This document shows, piece by piece, positions 37,448 through 46,737 of a DNA stretch of 64,000 bases. Numbering within the stretch: position 1 is the first letter of the stretch; each line of letters opens with the position of its first letter. The notes under the pieces were generated by a model, which did no database searches, was not told the DNA's origin, and saw only the letters and a program-made list of their open reading frames with translations. Location of the stretch: NCBI RefSeq assembly GCF_003751385.1, contig NZ_RJVA01000012.1, positions 62,001 through 126,000 of the forward strand, read 5' to 3'. A program made the translations under genes and the position numbers. Origin of the DNA: Desulfosoma caldarium. GTDB taxonomy: Bacteria; Desulfobacterota; Syntrophobacteria; Syntrophobacterales; DSM-9756.

Positions 37448-39199
37448 TTACCCCGGGAAAGGTTCGTAGGGCCGAAAACGAACGTGGCGAAAGACGCGAC
37501 TGAGCAAAACCGTGCCGTCGGGCTGAACCTTCTCTTCCAAGATTCTTTCCGTGGTCGCGTAAACCGGCTGAAGGCCTCGCCCTAAAGCCCACGAAGCGAT
37601 ATAGAATGTTGCTCCAAACTCTCCTTGAACCACGACCACGTCCCCCGGCGCCGATTCCTCCTCCAACCACGTCAGGATCGGCTCAAGGTGCGATTGCACC
37701 GACGATGCCTCGCTCGGCACTTGACCCCATAGTGAAAATAGCGGCTCGGGCAAGCCCACCACCGACTGTACGTGCCATGCCTTAAAGAGCTCTTCTTCCT
37801 GGGCCGAAGTCAGGCTGTGCGACAGCAACAAAAAGGCTCGGCGAGGGCCGGGGCTTTCCCCCGGCGCGCCCACAGGGGAATTTTCCCGCCCGTTTCGGTA
37901 CGATTCCCAGGCCTTTTGAAGTTTCTTCAGGCCTTCTCGACGTAGAAAGTCCATCAATCGTTTGGCTGATGTCGCGTCTTTTTTCCAACCTCCATGCAGA
38001 AGATCATTGCGCCGTTTCCGTAAGGGTTCAAAGGCACAGGCTAGAGAGATCAAAGTGTTGCCTCCGGCCTCAATGAGGGCCCGGGCTTCCGCGCGCTTGT
38101 GCGCAAGGAGACCGTCCCATTCGCTTTCCGGTATTTTGGTGGCCAACAGGTGAAGCAGGGCGCACCAGAAGTTTTCGCGCACATTTTCATCATAAGGATC
38201 ATGACCTGCGGCCCGGCATAGCCCGCTGAGCACCGTTTCTCGAAGGAAGACATACGCCTGAGGGACCAGCTCATGGTCCAAACACCAAGCCGCCGCGGCA
38301 AACCCCTTGGCTTCAGGATCTGCTGCGTTGAATCCTTGAAGCTTACGTCGAACGATTTCTAAAAGAGGTTGCATGGGAGGAATCAGCCGCTGGTTTTCCA
38401 CCGCGTCGATGGCTTCGTCCAAACCCGTAGCTACGGCAATCTTTGGGCCTCGAACCGCGGCCAAATTTGAGCACAGCGCATTCAGTTGGTTGCTCAGCTC
38501 GGAAAGGGCCCTGGCCAAAGCTACGTTATCCTTGCTGTCTTTCTTGCCAAAAATGGGACCCACGTTCCGGCCGACCAAGCGTTTGATCTCTTGCGGCCGC
38601 CCGGCCTTTTGAAAGATATCCACGGCTCTGGCCCAGTCGAGCAGGGTATCATAGGGGGTTAAATCAAATACGGGAGCCACCCGCCGTTCCAGCGGCATCT
38701 CTTTAACGTGCTGAATGGGTCCCAGTGTTTCAAAGGCACCGTAAAAGATCCGCTGAACCTCGATGTTTTTCAGGACCTTGGCGTAATTGATGATTACGGT
38801 CTGCAAAAGCGGCAGGGACCGAAAGGAATGGGTAATGTCCAAATAGAGTTGGTCGCCTTCCCCAAGGGCCTCCATGAGGATCATGAAAATATCCATGATT
38901 TCCTTTTCGTCCTGCCCCTTTGGAAGGGGGACCTTGTGACAAGGGACCTTCAGGCCGAGTTGACGGATTCTTGTTTCCAAACCCTGCGGGAAATTGGCAC
39001 CGTCAATCCAGTTTTTCTCTTCGGCTTCCTTAGTGCAGGCGATAAGAATTCGGTCTTGGGGTGTCCAGTCCCGGCAGATAGCGCCCAAGAGAGCCTCCTG
39101 CACGAAGACAACAGGCTTTTCCGACCGCGTCCCGTCCACCACGTAATAACATTCCACATACTTGTTGGTTCCCAGTGGACTTAAAAAAACCCTGGCCAT
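37448..39199 (-). CDS. CARF-HEPN CRISPR effector (Csx1/Csx2 type) fused to a Csx20-like domain, 583 aa
   Basis: Residues ~1-180 are a CARF domain of the TIGR02221/TM1812 family, with the DxTH motif at Asp121-His124 (LYLDITHSFRSLP), the pocket for cyclic tetra-adenylate. Residues ~185-430 are helical and end in a HEPN RNase motif, Arg397-x4-His402 (RRNDLLHGGW). Residues ~454-583 form a separate domain (LLLSHSLTSAQEEEL, LPEPLFSLW, VVVVQGEFGATFYIASWALG, YATTER) that resembles Csx20, a family proposed to degrade cyclic oligoadenylates. The protein would cut RNA when cyclic tetra-adenylate is present and may also destroy the signal. The gene stands alone on the minus strand, facing away from the cmr operon. 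Confidence 0.85.
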   Translation of the reverse strand: MARVFLSPLGTNKYVECYYVVDGTRSEKPVVFVQEALLGAICRDWTPQDRILIACTKEAEEKNWIDGANFPQGLETRIRQLGLKVPCHKVPLPKGQDEKEIMDIFMILMEALGEGDQLYLDITHSFRSLPLLQTVIINYAKVLKNIEVQRIFYGAFETLGPIQHVKEMPLERRVAPVFDLTPYDTLLDWARAVDIFQKAGRPQEIKRLVGRNVGPIFGKKDSKDNVALARALSELSNQLNALCSNLAAVRGPKIAVATGLDEAIDAVENQRLIPPMQPLLEIVRRKLQGFNAADPEAKGFAAAAWCLDHELVPQAYVFLRETVLSGLCRAAGHDPYDENVRENFWCALLHLLATKIPESEWDGLLAHKRAEARALIEAGGNTLISLACAFEPLRKRRNDLLHGGWKKDATSAKRLMDFLRREGLKKLQKAWESYRNGRENSPVGAPGESPGPRRAFLLLSHSLTSAQEEELFKAWHVQSVVGLPEPLFSLWGQVPSEASSVQSHLEPILTWLEEESAPGDVVVVQGEFGATFYIASWALGRGLQPVYATTERILEEKVQPDGTVLLSRVFRHVRFRPYEPFPG

Positions 39200-39767
39200 A
39201 GCCGTGTTTCTCCTTTCGCACGGTTAGTTTGACCTACACATGCCGCTTCCTTTGATATCGACAAAATCACAAAATCCTGGAAGCTTCAAACCCAACCCAC
39301 CCAACCCGATCTATGGTGCCCTACGGCCCCAACCTGCCCTTTTTACAAAATTTGATGCGCAAAAATCATGGGGTCACATCTTGAATTGTGCTCTTCTCAC
39401 AGGACGGCCCTTGAACTTTGTTATGCATGGATCAGATCTTCGCAAATTTCGAGGGGATTTTCCGAATCATATAAACGGATCGTTTCACGACACGATGTGT
39501 GACGATGGCCTTGTGCGTGCGGCTTTTTCGGGGAATACAAGCCAACAAAACAAAAGGTGCCGATGGCTCGCAAGAATCGAGCCTTGGCTTGCACTGGGTT
39601 CATGACAAGGTACGAGGTGAGGTACCCGATACTGCGGCAGAAATCTTTACGACTTTTCGAAAGGTTTGACGGAGGCCAAGGCCTTTGTTAACGTTGCCAT
39701 ATCTAAGAAATCTCCACGGAACGGTCAGCACGGGAGACAAATCCATAAACAGACCAAAGGCAAGAAC
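39200..39767. other. Intergenic region between the csx effector and the coiled-coil gene
   Basis: About 570 bp with no credible gene. It should hold the minus-strand promoter of the Csx1-Csx20 gene (its start has a GGAG-type ribosome site near 39208) and the plus-strand promoter of the coiled-coil gene. The sequence around 39240-39420 is locally A-rich. No repeats or clear promoter hexamers are seen. Confidence 0.35.
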
Positions 39768-40955
39768 ATGCTCAACGTGGATTTGATAGAGACTCTGGAT
39801 GAGCTTGATCCCTCTCTGCGGCAGGCCTTTATCAAGGTCCTTAAGGTTTTGGACAAAAGCCTGGGCGAAGTGGTGAGAAGGGATGATTTTGTCAATTTGA
39901 CCGGTGCGGTGGCCGAGCTTGCGCAGGGGCAAAATCGCTTGCAAGAGGCCTTGGCAGGCCTTGCCGAGGCGCAGCGGCGGACCGAAGAGCGTGTGGAGGA
40001 GCTCGCGGAGGCGCAAAAGCGCACCGAACAACGCGTGGAGGAGCTCGCGGAGGCGCAGAAACGAACTGAAGAGCGCGTGGAGGAGTTGGCGGAGGCGCAA
40101 AAGCGAACTGAAGAGCGCGTTGATCAACTGGCGCAGGCTCAGGCGCGGATGCAGGAGGAGTTGACACGCCTTGCCGAGGCCCAAAGGCGGACCGAGCAGC
40201 GTGTGGAAGAGCTCGCCGAGGCGCAGAAGCGAACCGAGCAGCGCGTTGATCAACTGGCGCAGGCTCAGGCGCGGATGCAGGAGGAGTTGACACGCCTTGC
40301 CGAGGCGCAGCGGCGGACCGAGGAGCGTGTGGAAGAACTTGCGGAGGCGCAAAAGCGCACCGAACAGCGTGTTGAGGAGCTCGCGCAGGCGCAGAAGCGA
40401 ACTGAGGAGCGCGTTGATCAACTGGCGCAGGCTCAGGCGCGGATGCAGGAGGAACTGACACGGCTTGCCGAGGCCCAAAGGCGGACCGAGCAGCGTGTGG
40501 AAGAGCTCGCCGAGGCGCAGAAGCGAACCGAACAGCGCGTTGAAGAGCTTGCGGAGGCGCAGAAGCGAACCGAGGAGACGATGCTCCGCGGATTCAAGGA
40601 ACTGCGAGACTTGATCGCTGCCCTTGGGAGCCGATGGGGCCTGCAAACGGAAGAGGTGTTTCGCGAGACCGTCAAGAATTTCATGGACAAAGCGGGCTAC
40701 GTCGTCTCCAAAGGCTACTACGGCGACAGGGAAGTGGATGTGGTCATTCGGGATGGCGAACATATTCTTCTGGAAATAACGTCAAGGGTGAAAAAGACCG
40801 ATGTGGCCCTTTTCCACCGTTCTGCCGAAGACTATCGAGCTCAAACGGGCACCGTTCCCCGCATCATGCTCGCCGCCATCTACGTTCCGCCTTCCGTCAT
40901 GAGAGAAATTTTGCACTCGCCCATTCCCATTGAACTGGTCACAGTGGACGAATAG
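39768..40955 (+). CDS. Long coiled-coil protein with C-terminal PD-(D/E)XK-like (DUF3782-type) domain, 395 aa
   Basis: Residues ~1-60 are a short helical lead. Residues ~65-272 are fifteen 14-residue units of the pattern [14 protein letters not shown], two heptads each, making a long parallel coiled coil. Residues ~275-395 resemble the DUF3782/PD-(D/E)XK nuclease-like family. Asp324 (EVDVVI) and Glu336 (LLEITSR) match the first catalytic positions, but the Lys of the ExK motif is Thr338, so activity is uncertain. I chose the ATG at 39768 because AAAGGC precedes it and the upstream codons look random. It stands alone between CRISPR effector loci. The coiled coil could set distance or oligomerise a nuclease on DNA. 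Confidence 0.8.
   Translation: MLNVDLIETLDELDPSLRQAFIKVLKVLDKSLGEVVRRDDFVNLTGAVAELAQGQNRLQEALAGLAEAQRRTEERVEELAEAQKRTEQRVEELAEAQKRTEERVEELAEAQKRTEERVDQLAQAQARMQEELTRLAEAQRRTEQRVEELAEAQKRTEQRVDQLAQAQARMQEELTRLAEAQRRTEERVEELAEAQKRTEQRVEELAQAQKRTEERVDQLAQAQARMQEELTRLAEAQRRTEQRVEELAEAQKRTEQRVEELAEAQKRTEETMLRGFKELRDLIAALGSRWGLQTEEVFRETVKNFMDKAGYVVSKGYYGDREVDVVIRDGEHILLEITSRVKKTDVALFHRSAEDYRAQTGTVPRIMLAAIYVPPSVMREILHSPIPIELVTVDE
39960..40583 (+). repeat. Fifteen tandem 42-bp units inside the coiled-coil gene
   Basis: Units encode LA(E/Q)AQ(K/R)RTE(E/Q)RVEE, with three interspersed variants reading [14 protein letters not shown]. The pattern of variants is itself partly repeated (a block of about three units recurs), pointing to segmental duplications of whole blocks. 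Because the units are nearly identical at DNA level, copy number is likely to vary between strains. Confidence 0.85.
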
Positions 40956-41418
40956 GATCGTTATATCAAGGTGCCGCCCTGAGGCGCTCCACGTGGGCAC
41001 CGACGGGTAAGCACCTCCCCTTACTTGTGCGACCTTTTGTACCTAACCCCAGGGCAATCCGTCCTTTGCGCTGTCCGTTCAATCGGTGAGGATCGACTCA
41101 TAGAGCCCACCCGCCCTTTTCGCCGACATTCGAATATGATGCCAACAAGCGTTTACGAAATACTGCCCCTGTAGCGGGACCTTGACAGAAAATCTTTGCG
41201 CGACCCAAGGCGAGCCACGTCACGCGGAGGTTTTCCAAAAGCCTCGACGCTTGGCTATGGATTAGGTGAAAAAACTCACAACACGAAACGTTTTTTGAAA
41301 ATTTCTATTCCAGTGCCGTAGGGCTGGGTAGACAGCCTGAAGGCTTCCAGTGGCTTGCGCAGCGCTGTTCAAGGCTACGGCTGTTGGTGGACGAAAGGCA
41401 TGTGAGGAGAATGAACCC
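40956..41418. promoter_or_regulatory. Intergenic region upstream of the cmr operon
   Basis: About 460 bp with no convincing gene. It must contain the promoter of the cmr1-cmr6-csx1 operon. A possible -35-like TTGACA occurs near 41181, but no matching -10 is convincing. The coiled-coil gene ends just before it and no strong terminator hairpin with T-run is visible. Confidence 0.35.
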
Positions 41419-42561
41419 ATGAGACGCAATTTATGCCAACGTACCTACAAAGTGAGTTTTGTGACTCCTGCGTTCCTGCGAGGAGCCGACCAGTCGGCCC
41501 AGTGGCGCGTCCCCCCGTTCAAGGCGCTGCTTAGAAAGTGGTGGCGCATTGTCTGGTGGAATGAGCAGCCCAAGAGTTCGAGGTCCGTCGAGGCTCTTCG
41601 CAACCAAGAAAATGCATGGTTTGGCACTTCGGCCGACAAGGGTACGGGGGCCAGTCGCCTTCGCCTTCGAATCCATGACTGGCGCGGTGGAAAGTTACCA
41701 CGTGGTGAATTCAATCAAACTCAGCTCCCCCCAGTTCGTGATCTAGAGGTTCAAAAGCGGGTCAGAGCCTTCCTGTACCTGGGGAATGGTCTCATAAACT
41801 GGAACAAATATTCAGGAAGCGCACAACTTCAAAGGGAATCGGCTTTACGCTGCGATGATTCCCGCGAACTCAAACTGTTCTATCCGCAAGGTGAAATGGA
41901 CAGGCAGATTCAACGGGCCATGATGCTTATGGCTTTCTGCGGTTGCCTGGGCGGCAGGAGCCGAAACGGATGGGGATCCCTGCAGATTCAGCTGGTCAGC
42001 GACCATGAAGCCCCTCAGCCCCTGTTTGACGAAGCGGTTCTGGATGAAGGGAACCGAGACGCCAGGAAATGGCTGCACGAAGTGGCCGTGAAGTGGACCG
42101 ATGCTCTGGAGCTGGACTGGTGCCATGCTGTGGGGTGTGACGATACAGGGCTGTTGTTATGGCGAACCGAGCCGAAAAAAGGATGGCACCAGGTCATGGA
42201 AGAATTGGCCAAAATAAAAATTGGGTTCCGCACGCAGTTTCAGTTCAAGGCAGCCGGGCCGCTTACGAAGCTTTATCATCGCCACATTCTTGCCTATCCC
42301 GTGACCAATCATCCGTTTGGCAAATGGGGCGACAAGGCGCGTTCGGCAAACCAGCTGCTTTTTAAGGTTCTCAAAGTCTCGGACGGTTATCAGGGGATCA
42401 TCGTTCATCTGCCCCATGCCATACCCGAACCCTTGAGGAAAAAAGCTGTGAAACAGCAGGCGGCCGCTCGTGAGCTGAAACAGATGGAACAAACCGTGTG
42501 GTCCAAGGTGCATGCATACCTGGATAGCGGTTCCAAAGTGCGCGTCGTCCGCCTGCCGTAA
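41419..42561 (+). CDS. cmr1: Type III-B CRISPR RAMP protein Cmr1, 380 aa
   Basis: Cmr1 caps the 3' end of the crRNA in the Cmr complex. The N-terminal RAMP segment YKVSFVTPAFLRGADQ and the arginine/tryptophan-rich WRVPPFKALLRKWWR are family hallmarks, and CGCLGGRSRNGWGSLQI is the glycine-rich loop. A second RAMP half follows (RTQFQFKAAGPLTKLYHRH). The start at 41419 has GAGGAG about 10 nt upstream; the longer frame is probably not used. It heads the cmr operon with a 65-bp gap to cmr2. Confidence 0.92.
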   Translation: MRRNLCQRTYKVSFVTPAFLRGADQSAQWRVPPFKALLRKWWRIVWWNEQPKSSRSVEALRNQENAWFGTSADKGTGASRLRLRIHDWRGGKLPRGEFNQTQLPPVRDLEVQKRVRAFLYLGNGLINWNKYSGSAQLQRESALRCDDSRELKLFYPQGEMDRQIQRAMMLMAFCGCLGGRSRNGWGSLQIQLVSDHEAPQPLFDEAVLDEGNRDARKWLHEVAVKWTDALELDWCHAVGCDDTGLLLWRTEPKKGWHQVMEELAKIKIGFRTQFQFKAAGPLTKLYHRHILAYPVTNHPFGKWGDKARSANQLLFKVLKVSDGYQGIIVHLPHAIPEPLRKKAVKQQAAARELKQMEQTVWSKVHAYLDSGSKVRVVRLP

Positions 42562-42626
42562 AAATGCTGTTTTTTGAACCGGGTGGCGTGTTGAAAAACG
42601 GTCATGAGCCGTGACATGAGGTGAGG

Positions 42627-45602
42627 ATGATGAGCACCACTAAGCATTGGCAGGCCAAAGTCTTCGCATTCATCCACGATCCCGCTGAAAAGTCCCTGAT
42701 CCTCTTTCGCGGCAAGGGGCACGAGGCGGGTACTGTCGCCATGTTGAAAGAGCGTTTAAAAAAGGCAGCGCATGACCTACCGGATGAGGATGCGAAAGAG
42801 CTGGAAGCGTTCGTCCGTAAGGGAGATTGGTGGGCTTCCGCAGCCGATCGACCCTCCCTTCCTAAGGAACAAGGGAGGCGAGTGAACTTTGATAAGAATC
42901 CAGAGTTGATCCATCCCTTGTCGGGAGAGAAAGTCCGGTTGCAAAGCCTGGAACTGGATTTGCCCCCGAAAGATCTGGAAGCGGACAGTTTCGCCCATTA
43001 CGACAAGTTCATCGTCCAAGAAAACGGTCGCTTGGATTGGAAAAAAACGTTTCTTTCACTTTGGCGCTTTGCACCTTGCGCGCCGACGAAGGCTTTGGGG
43101 GCGTTGTGGTCGCAATTGCCCGCCGACACGCGCAGCCCTGACCACTCCATTTGGGAACACCTTTCCCTCACCTCGGCCTTTGCCGGCGCTTTGGCAGCGG
43201 GTGAAACCCACGGTCCGGCGTTGCTTCTCATGAGCTTTGGCCCCGTTCAGGGTTTTATCGCCCAAGCGCGCAGCGTTTCCGACCTCTGGGCCGGATCCCA
43301 TTTACTGTCTCGCCTGGCGTGGGTCGCCATGAAAGAGGTGTGCGATCGTTACGGCCCGGACGCCGTCCTATTCCCTAACCTGCACGGGGTGCCGCAGGTG
43401 GACCTGTGGCTTTACGAGACCTTGGGCCCAGTTTGGAGGGAGATATTTGATGCATTCAAGGGAAAGATTCGGGATCCCGAATGGATGAGTCGAGAAACGG
43501 ACGCGAATCCGCTTTTTGTGGCCGCTCTTCCCAACCGCTTTGTGGCTTTGGTGCCGGCCCAAGAAGCCGAAGAGCTCGCAAAAGATATCGCGGAAAAAGT
43601 GCGGCGGTGGGTCAGGAACAAGGCCTTTGAGGGCCTTGAAGAGTTGCTTCGAGTGGCGGGCATTCAGGATGCGCTCGATGCTCACGCGCAGCTGGATCGG
43701 CAATTGAAGAACTTTCCAGAAATTTACTGGGCCGTGGTTCCCTGGATTTTGGCCGGGGAAACCCGTCTAGATGATCAGCGATTAAGAGAAGCCCTGCAAG
43801 TTCTGGGGGCAAGCCCATCCTACCTGGACGATGCGCTGGAATCGGTGCTGAAAAACCCGCTTGTCCTGGACGGGGTTACCTTTTACCGGCCCAACCCGGG
43901 TGTCGCCTATCCCGGGCTTATTGAAGCGCTGGAAAGGTTGCATGCCGCGGCCAAAGGTGCACGGGCCATGTCCGGAGACGTGGAAGAAGGCTATCGATGC
44001 AGCCTCTGCGGCGAGAGGGAATGGCTTGCCCATCGTCGAGGAGAACCAACCGGCCCTTCCGGCATCTTTAGCCCTCCGGGCAGGCGCCATGACACCCTGT
44101 GGAAAAGGGTTTCCTCCGAGAGTCAAGCGCTGGCCAAAGATGGCGAGCATCTGTGCGGCTGGTGCGCGTTGAAGCGCACCTGGCCCAGGCTCTTTACCGA
44201 AGAGGTCGGTCGTGCGCTGGGCACGGAGAAACCCGACCGCTTGGTTCTTTCCACCCACGGCATGGCGGTGGCTACGTCGTTGTGGCGTTGGGCCGAGAGC
44301 CAGCCCAACAACATCTTGAGCCCGGAGGTCACCCGGGCATTAAAGAGCTTGAGCCAAGAACTGCAACGCCTGGCCGGCCAGGCGCAGGACACGCGCCCTG
44401 TGCTGTTACCCGCCAAGTTGCATCGGAAACTAAAACGCAAAGGCTGGCCTTCGGACACAATCCGGGAATTGAAGCGCATTCCTGCGTTGTTGGATGCTCT
44501 GGACAGTGAGGATAAGCAGCGGCAAGCCGTCCGGGCCTTTAAACGGTGTTTTGGGACGGCGCCGGAGACCTACTATGCCCTGGTGCTCATGGACGGAGAC
44601 CGGATGGGGCAATGGCTTTCTGCAACTGGGAAGACCCCCAAGCTTGAGCAGAGGTTTCATTCGGAATGTCTGGAAGATCTCAGGAGCGTGGAAGCGCTCA
44701 GGGCTTATCTGAATGCCCGCCGACCGGCGTCTCCCGCCTGGCACCAGTCCATTTCCTCGGCGCTTAATGCCTTTTCCATTCACGTGAGCCGCCGAATTGT
44801 GGAAGACCTCTTCATGGGCAAACTCATATACGCCGGCGGGGATGACCTCATGGCTATGGTGGCTGTGCACGATCTGCCGGCCTTAATGTTCGCCTTGAGA
44901 TGCGCTTTTTCCGGACAGCTTCCCGCCGGGGAGGACAACCAGAGCTTTTGGCGCAAGCTGGGTACGGATGACGGAACCGTGAAGTTTCATTTCGGCTACG
45001 GATTGGTCGATTCGTCTGGCGACCGACAACTTTATCGGCTTATGGGAGAGACCGCCTCCGCTTCCATGGGTGCCGTCATCGCACACCATCAAGCGCCACT
45101 TCCTCGGGTTTTGACAGAGCTACGAGCGGCGGAACAAAGGGCTAAAAAAGAGGGGAAACGAGACGCCTTTTGCCTCACCGTATGTAAGCGTTCCGGCGGT
45201 ACGGAGCACCTGGTGGGGAAATGGAACCTAACGGGCGGCTGGCGTGACGGCGACATGGGGCTCCTTTTGGACCTTCGTCATCTTCTGGCCTATGACGTGT
45301 CGCGCCGGACGGCCTACGAATTGAGCGAGGTTTTTCGAGATGTGCCACCGGATGAAAAGGCCTTGGCGGCGGTGATGGACTACCAGTTCAGACGCAAGGC
45401 CAAGGTGTCCGGAACGGAAGCTCGGGACTTGGCAGAGCGGCTTGCTCGCCGCGCGGTTTCCCGCAATGGTGTGGAGATTTCCCGATCCGGCGAATGGGCT
45501 CAGCCCAACCGCTTTCTTCGGGACATGGTGCTGACGGCCGAGTTCCTGGCTCGGGAAGGGCGTGTAGGACAACAAATGGAAAAAGCGGAGGAGGTCCCAT
45601 GA
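42627..45602 (+). CDS. cmr2: Type III-B Cas10 (Cmr2), 991 aa
   Basis: Cmr2 is the signalling subunit of the second complex. FAFIHDPAEKSLIL near the N-terminus is the HD-domain start seen in Cmr2. A palm domain begins near 200 (SFGPVQGFIAQARSVSDLW). Zinc-ligand cysteines occur at CSLCGERE and HLCGWCAL. The second palm contains LMDGDRMGQWL and the active GGDD at 737-740 (IYAGGDDLMAMV), so cyclic oligoadenylate synthesis is expected. Start: two ATGs (42627, 42630) follow GAGGTGAGG; either is possible. The stop overlaps the next ATG (ATGA), so cmr2 and cmr3 are coupled. Confidence 0.95.
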   Translation: MMSTTKHWQAKVFAFIHDPAEKSLILFRGKGHEAGTVAMLKERLKKAAHDLPDEDAKELEAFVRKGDWWASAADRPSLPKEQGRRVNFDKNPELIHPLSGEKVRLQSLELDLPPKDLEADSFAHYDKFIVQENGRLDWKKTFLSLWRFAPCAPTKALGALWSQLPADTRSPDHSIWEHLSLTSAFAGALAAGETHGPALLLMSFGPVQGFIAQARSVSDLWAGSHLLSRLAWVAMKEVCDRYGPDAVLFPNLHGVPQVDLWLYETLGPVWREIFDAFKGKIRDPEWMSRETDANPLFVAALPNRFVALVPAQEAEELAKDIAEKVRRWVRNKAFEGLEELLRVAGIQDALDAHAQLDRQLKNFPEIYWAVVPWILAGETRLDDQRLREALQVLGASPSYLDDALESVLKNPLVLDGVTFYRPNPGVAYPGLIEALERLHAAAKGARAMSGDVEEGYRCSLCGEREWLAHRRGEPTGPSGIFSPPGRRHDTLWKRVSSESQALAKDGEHLCGWCALKRTWPRLFTEEVGRALGTEKPDRLVLSTHGMAVATSLWRWAESQPNNILSPEVTRALKSLSQELQRLAGQAQDTRPVLLPAKLHRKLKRKGWPSDTIRELKRIPALLDALDSEDKQRQAVRAFKRCFGTAPETYYALVLMDGDRMGQWLSATGKTPKLEQRFHSECLEDLRSVEALRAYLNARRPASPAWHQSISSALNAFSIHVSRRIVEDLFMGKLIYAGGDDLMAMVAVHDLPALMFALRCAFSGQLPAGEDNQSFWRKLGTDDGTVKFHFGYGLVDSSGDRQLYRLMGETASASMGAVIAHHQAPLPRVLTELRAAEQRAKKEGKRDAFCLTVCKRSGGTEHLVGKWNLTGGWRDGDMGLLLDLRHLLAYDVSRRTAYELSEVFRDVPPDEKALAAVMDYQFRRKAKVSGTEARDLAERLARRAVSRNGVEISRSGEWAQPNRFLRDMVLTAEFLAREGRVGQQMEKAEEVP

Positions 45603-46723
45603 CGGTCCTGTCCATCACTCCAGTGGACGTGCTCATGTTCCGGGGCAATCGCCTGTTCGGAGGCGCTGTGCACGGAGAGGCTCCAATGCCTCCCTGGCCC
45701 TCGGTCGTCACCGGGGCGGTGGTTTCCAGGGCTCTGGTGGATCAAAACCTGGTGGGCCGGGTGACGGCGGCCCCTGACCAAGCGGAGCGCCTCGTTCAAC
45801 AAGCCCTGGGAAGGGACTTTCATTTGCGAAGCCTATGGATCCTAAGCCGTAACAGGCTCTATTGCCCGGCGCCGGCAGACCTGGTCATCACAGGAGACGA
45901 AGAGGCGGGTCCCGAAGTGCTTCCGTTGAAACCCCGCAAGGTTCCTGAGGGATTATGCAGCAGTTATCCCCTTGAGATGCTGCCCATCTTGGAGATCAAA
46001 GAACGAAAAAAGCTCGCCGGATCCGTCTGGCTCCAACTGGAAGGATGGAAAGAGCACCTGCAAGGCAAAGTCCCTCAAAGTGTCCACGTGACCACAGCAC
46101 GTCAGCTCTGGGCTGTAGATCATCGGCTGGGGATCGCTCTGGATGGTCGATCGCGTACGGTGATAAAGGGAGCTATCTACACCACCGATGCGGTGGCCCT
46201 AAAGGCGGACACGCATCTCGTTGCTGTCTTTTCCGGAAGCAACATACCCACCGAAGGTCTGGTGCGGTTGGGAGGGGACGGCAGAGCGGCAGAAATTCGT
46301 GAGGCCCACACGCACATTATGGAAAAGCTGGAAGGTTTTGGGCGTCCTCAGCCGGGCTGGAGGCGTTTTCGAATGATCCTGGCGACACCGGGCCTGTTCC
46401 CCTCGGGCTGGCTTCCTCCGGGCGTGGATGAGCGCGCGCCACACAGGCTGCGGCTGAACGGGTTGCAGGCAAAGCTTCTGGCGGCCGTCGTCCCTCGTCC
46501 CCAGGTCATTTCCGGATGGGATTTGGCCAAGCAGGCGCCCAAACCGGCCCAGACTGTGGTGCCTGCGGGAGCCTGCTACTGGTTTGAAGTGGAAGAGGGC
46601 GACTCGGCCGCCCTTGAACCACTTTACGAGAGAGGTTTGTGGGATCTTATGGAAGCGGAGCATCCGGCCCGTCGACGACAACGCGAGGGCTGGAACCATG
46701 TGTGGTTTGGGCAGTGGGTCTAA
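45599..46723 (+). CDS. cmr3: Type III-B CRISPR RAMP protein Cmr3, 374 aa
   Basis: Cmr3 binds the 5' tag of crRNA beside Cmr2, the role of Csm4 in III-A. ITPVDVLMFRGNRLFGG is the Cmr3 start motif, and PMPPWPSVVTGAVVSRAL the second. The C-terminal part includes GWLPPGVDERAP and KAP-like glycine loops. ATG at 45599 overlaps the cmr2 stop and follows GGAGGAGG. It is 14 bp before cmr4. Confidence 0.92.
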   Translation: MTVLSITPVDVLMFRGNRLFGGAVHGEAPMPPWPSVVTGAVVSRALVDQNLVGRVTAAPDQAERLVQQALGRDFHLRSLWILSRNRLYCPAPADLVITGDEEAGPEVLPLKPRKVPEGLCSSYPLEMLPILEIKERKKLAGSVWLQLEGWKEHLQGKVPQSVHVTTARQLWAVDHRLGIALDGRSRTVIKGAIYTTDAVALKADTHLVAVFSGSNIPTEGLVRLGGDGRAAEIREAHTHIMEKLEGFGRPQPGWRRFRMILATPGLFPSGWLPPGVDERAPHRLRLNGLQAKLLAAVVPRPQVISGWDLAKQAPKPAQTVVPAGACYWFEVEEGDSAALEPLYERGLWDLMEAEHPARRRQREGWNHVWFGQWV

Positions 46724-46737
46724 GGAGGAGTCAAGCC

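Noticed and set aside
39600-40763. 387-codon minus-strand frame with leucine/histidine repeats
   Set aside because: Mirror of the 42-bp repeats of the coiled-coil gene on the opposite strand.
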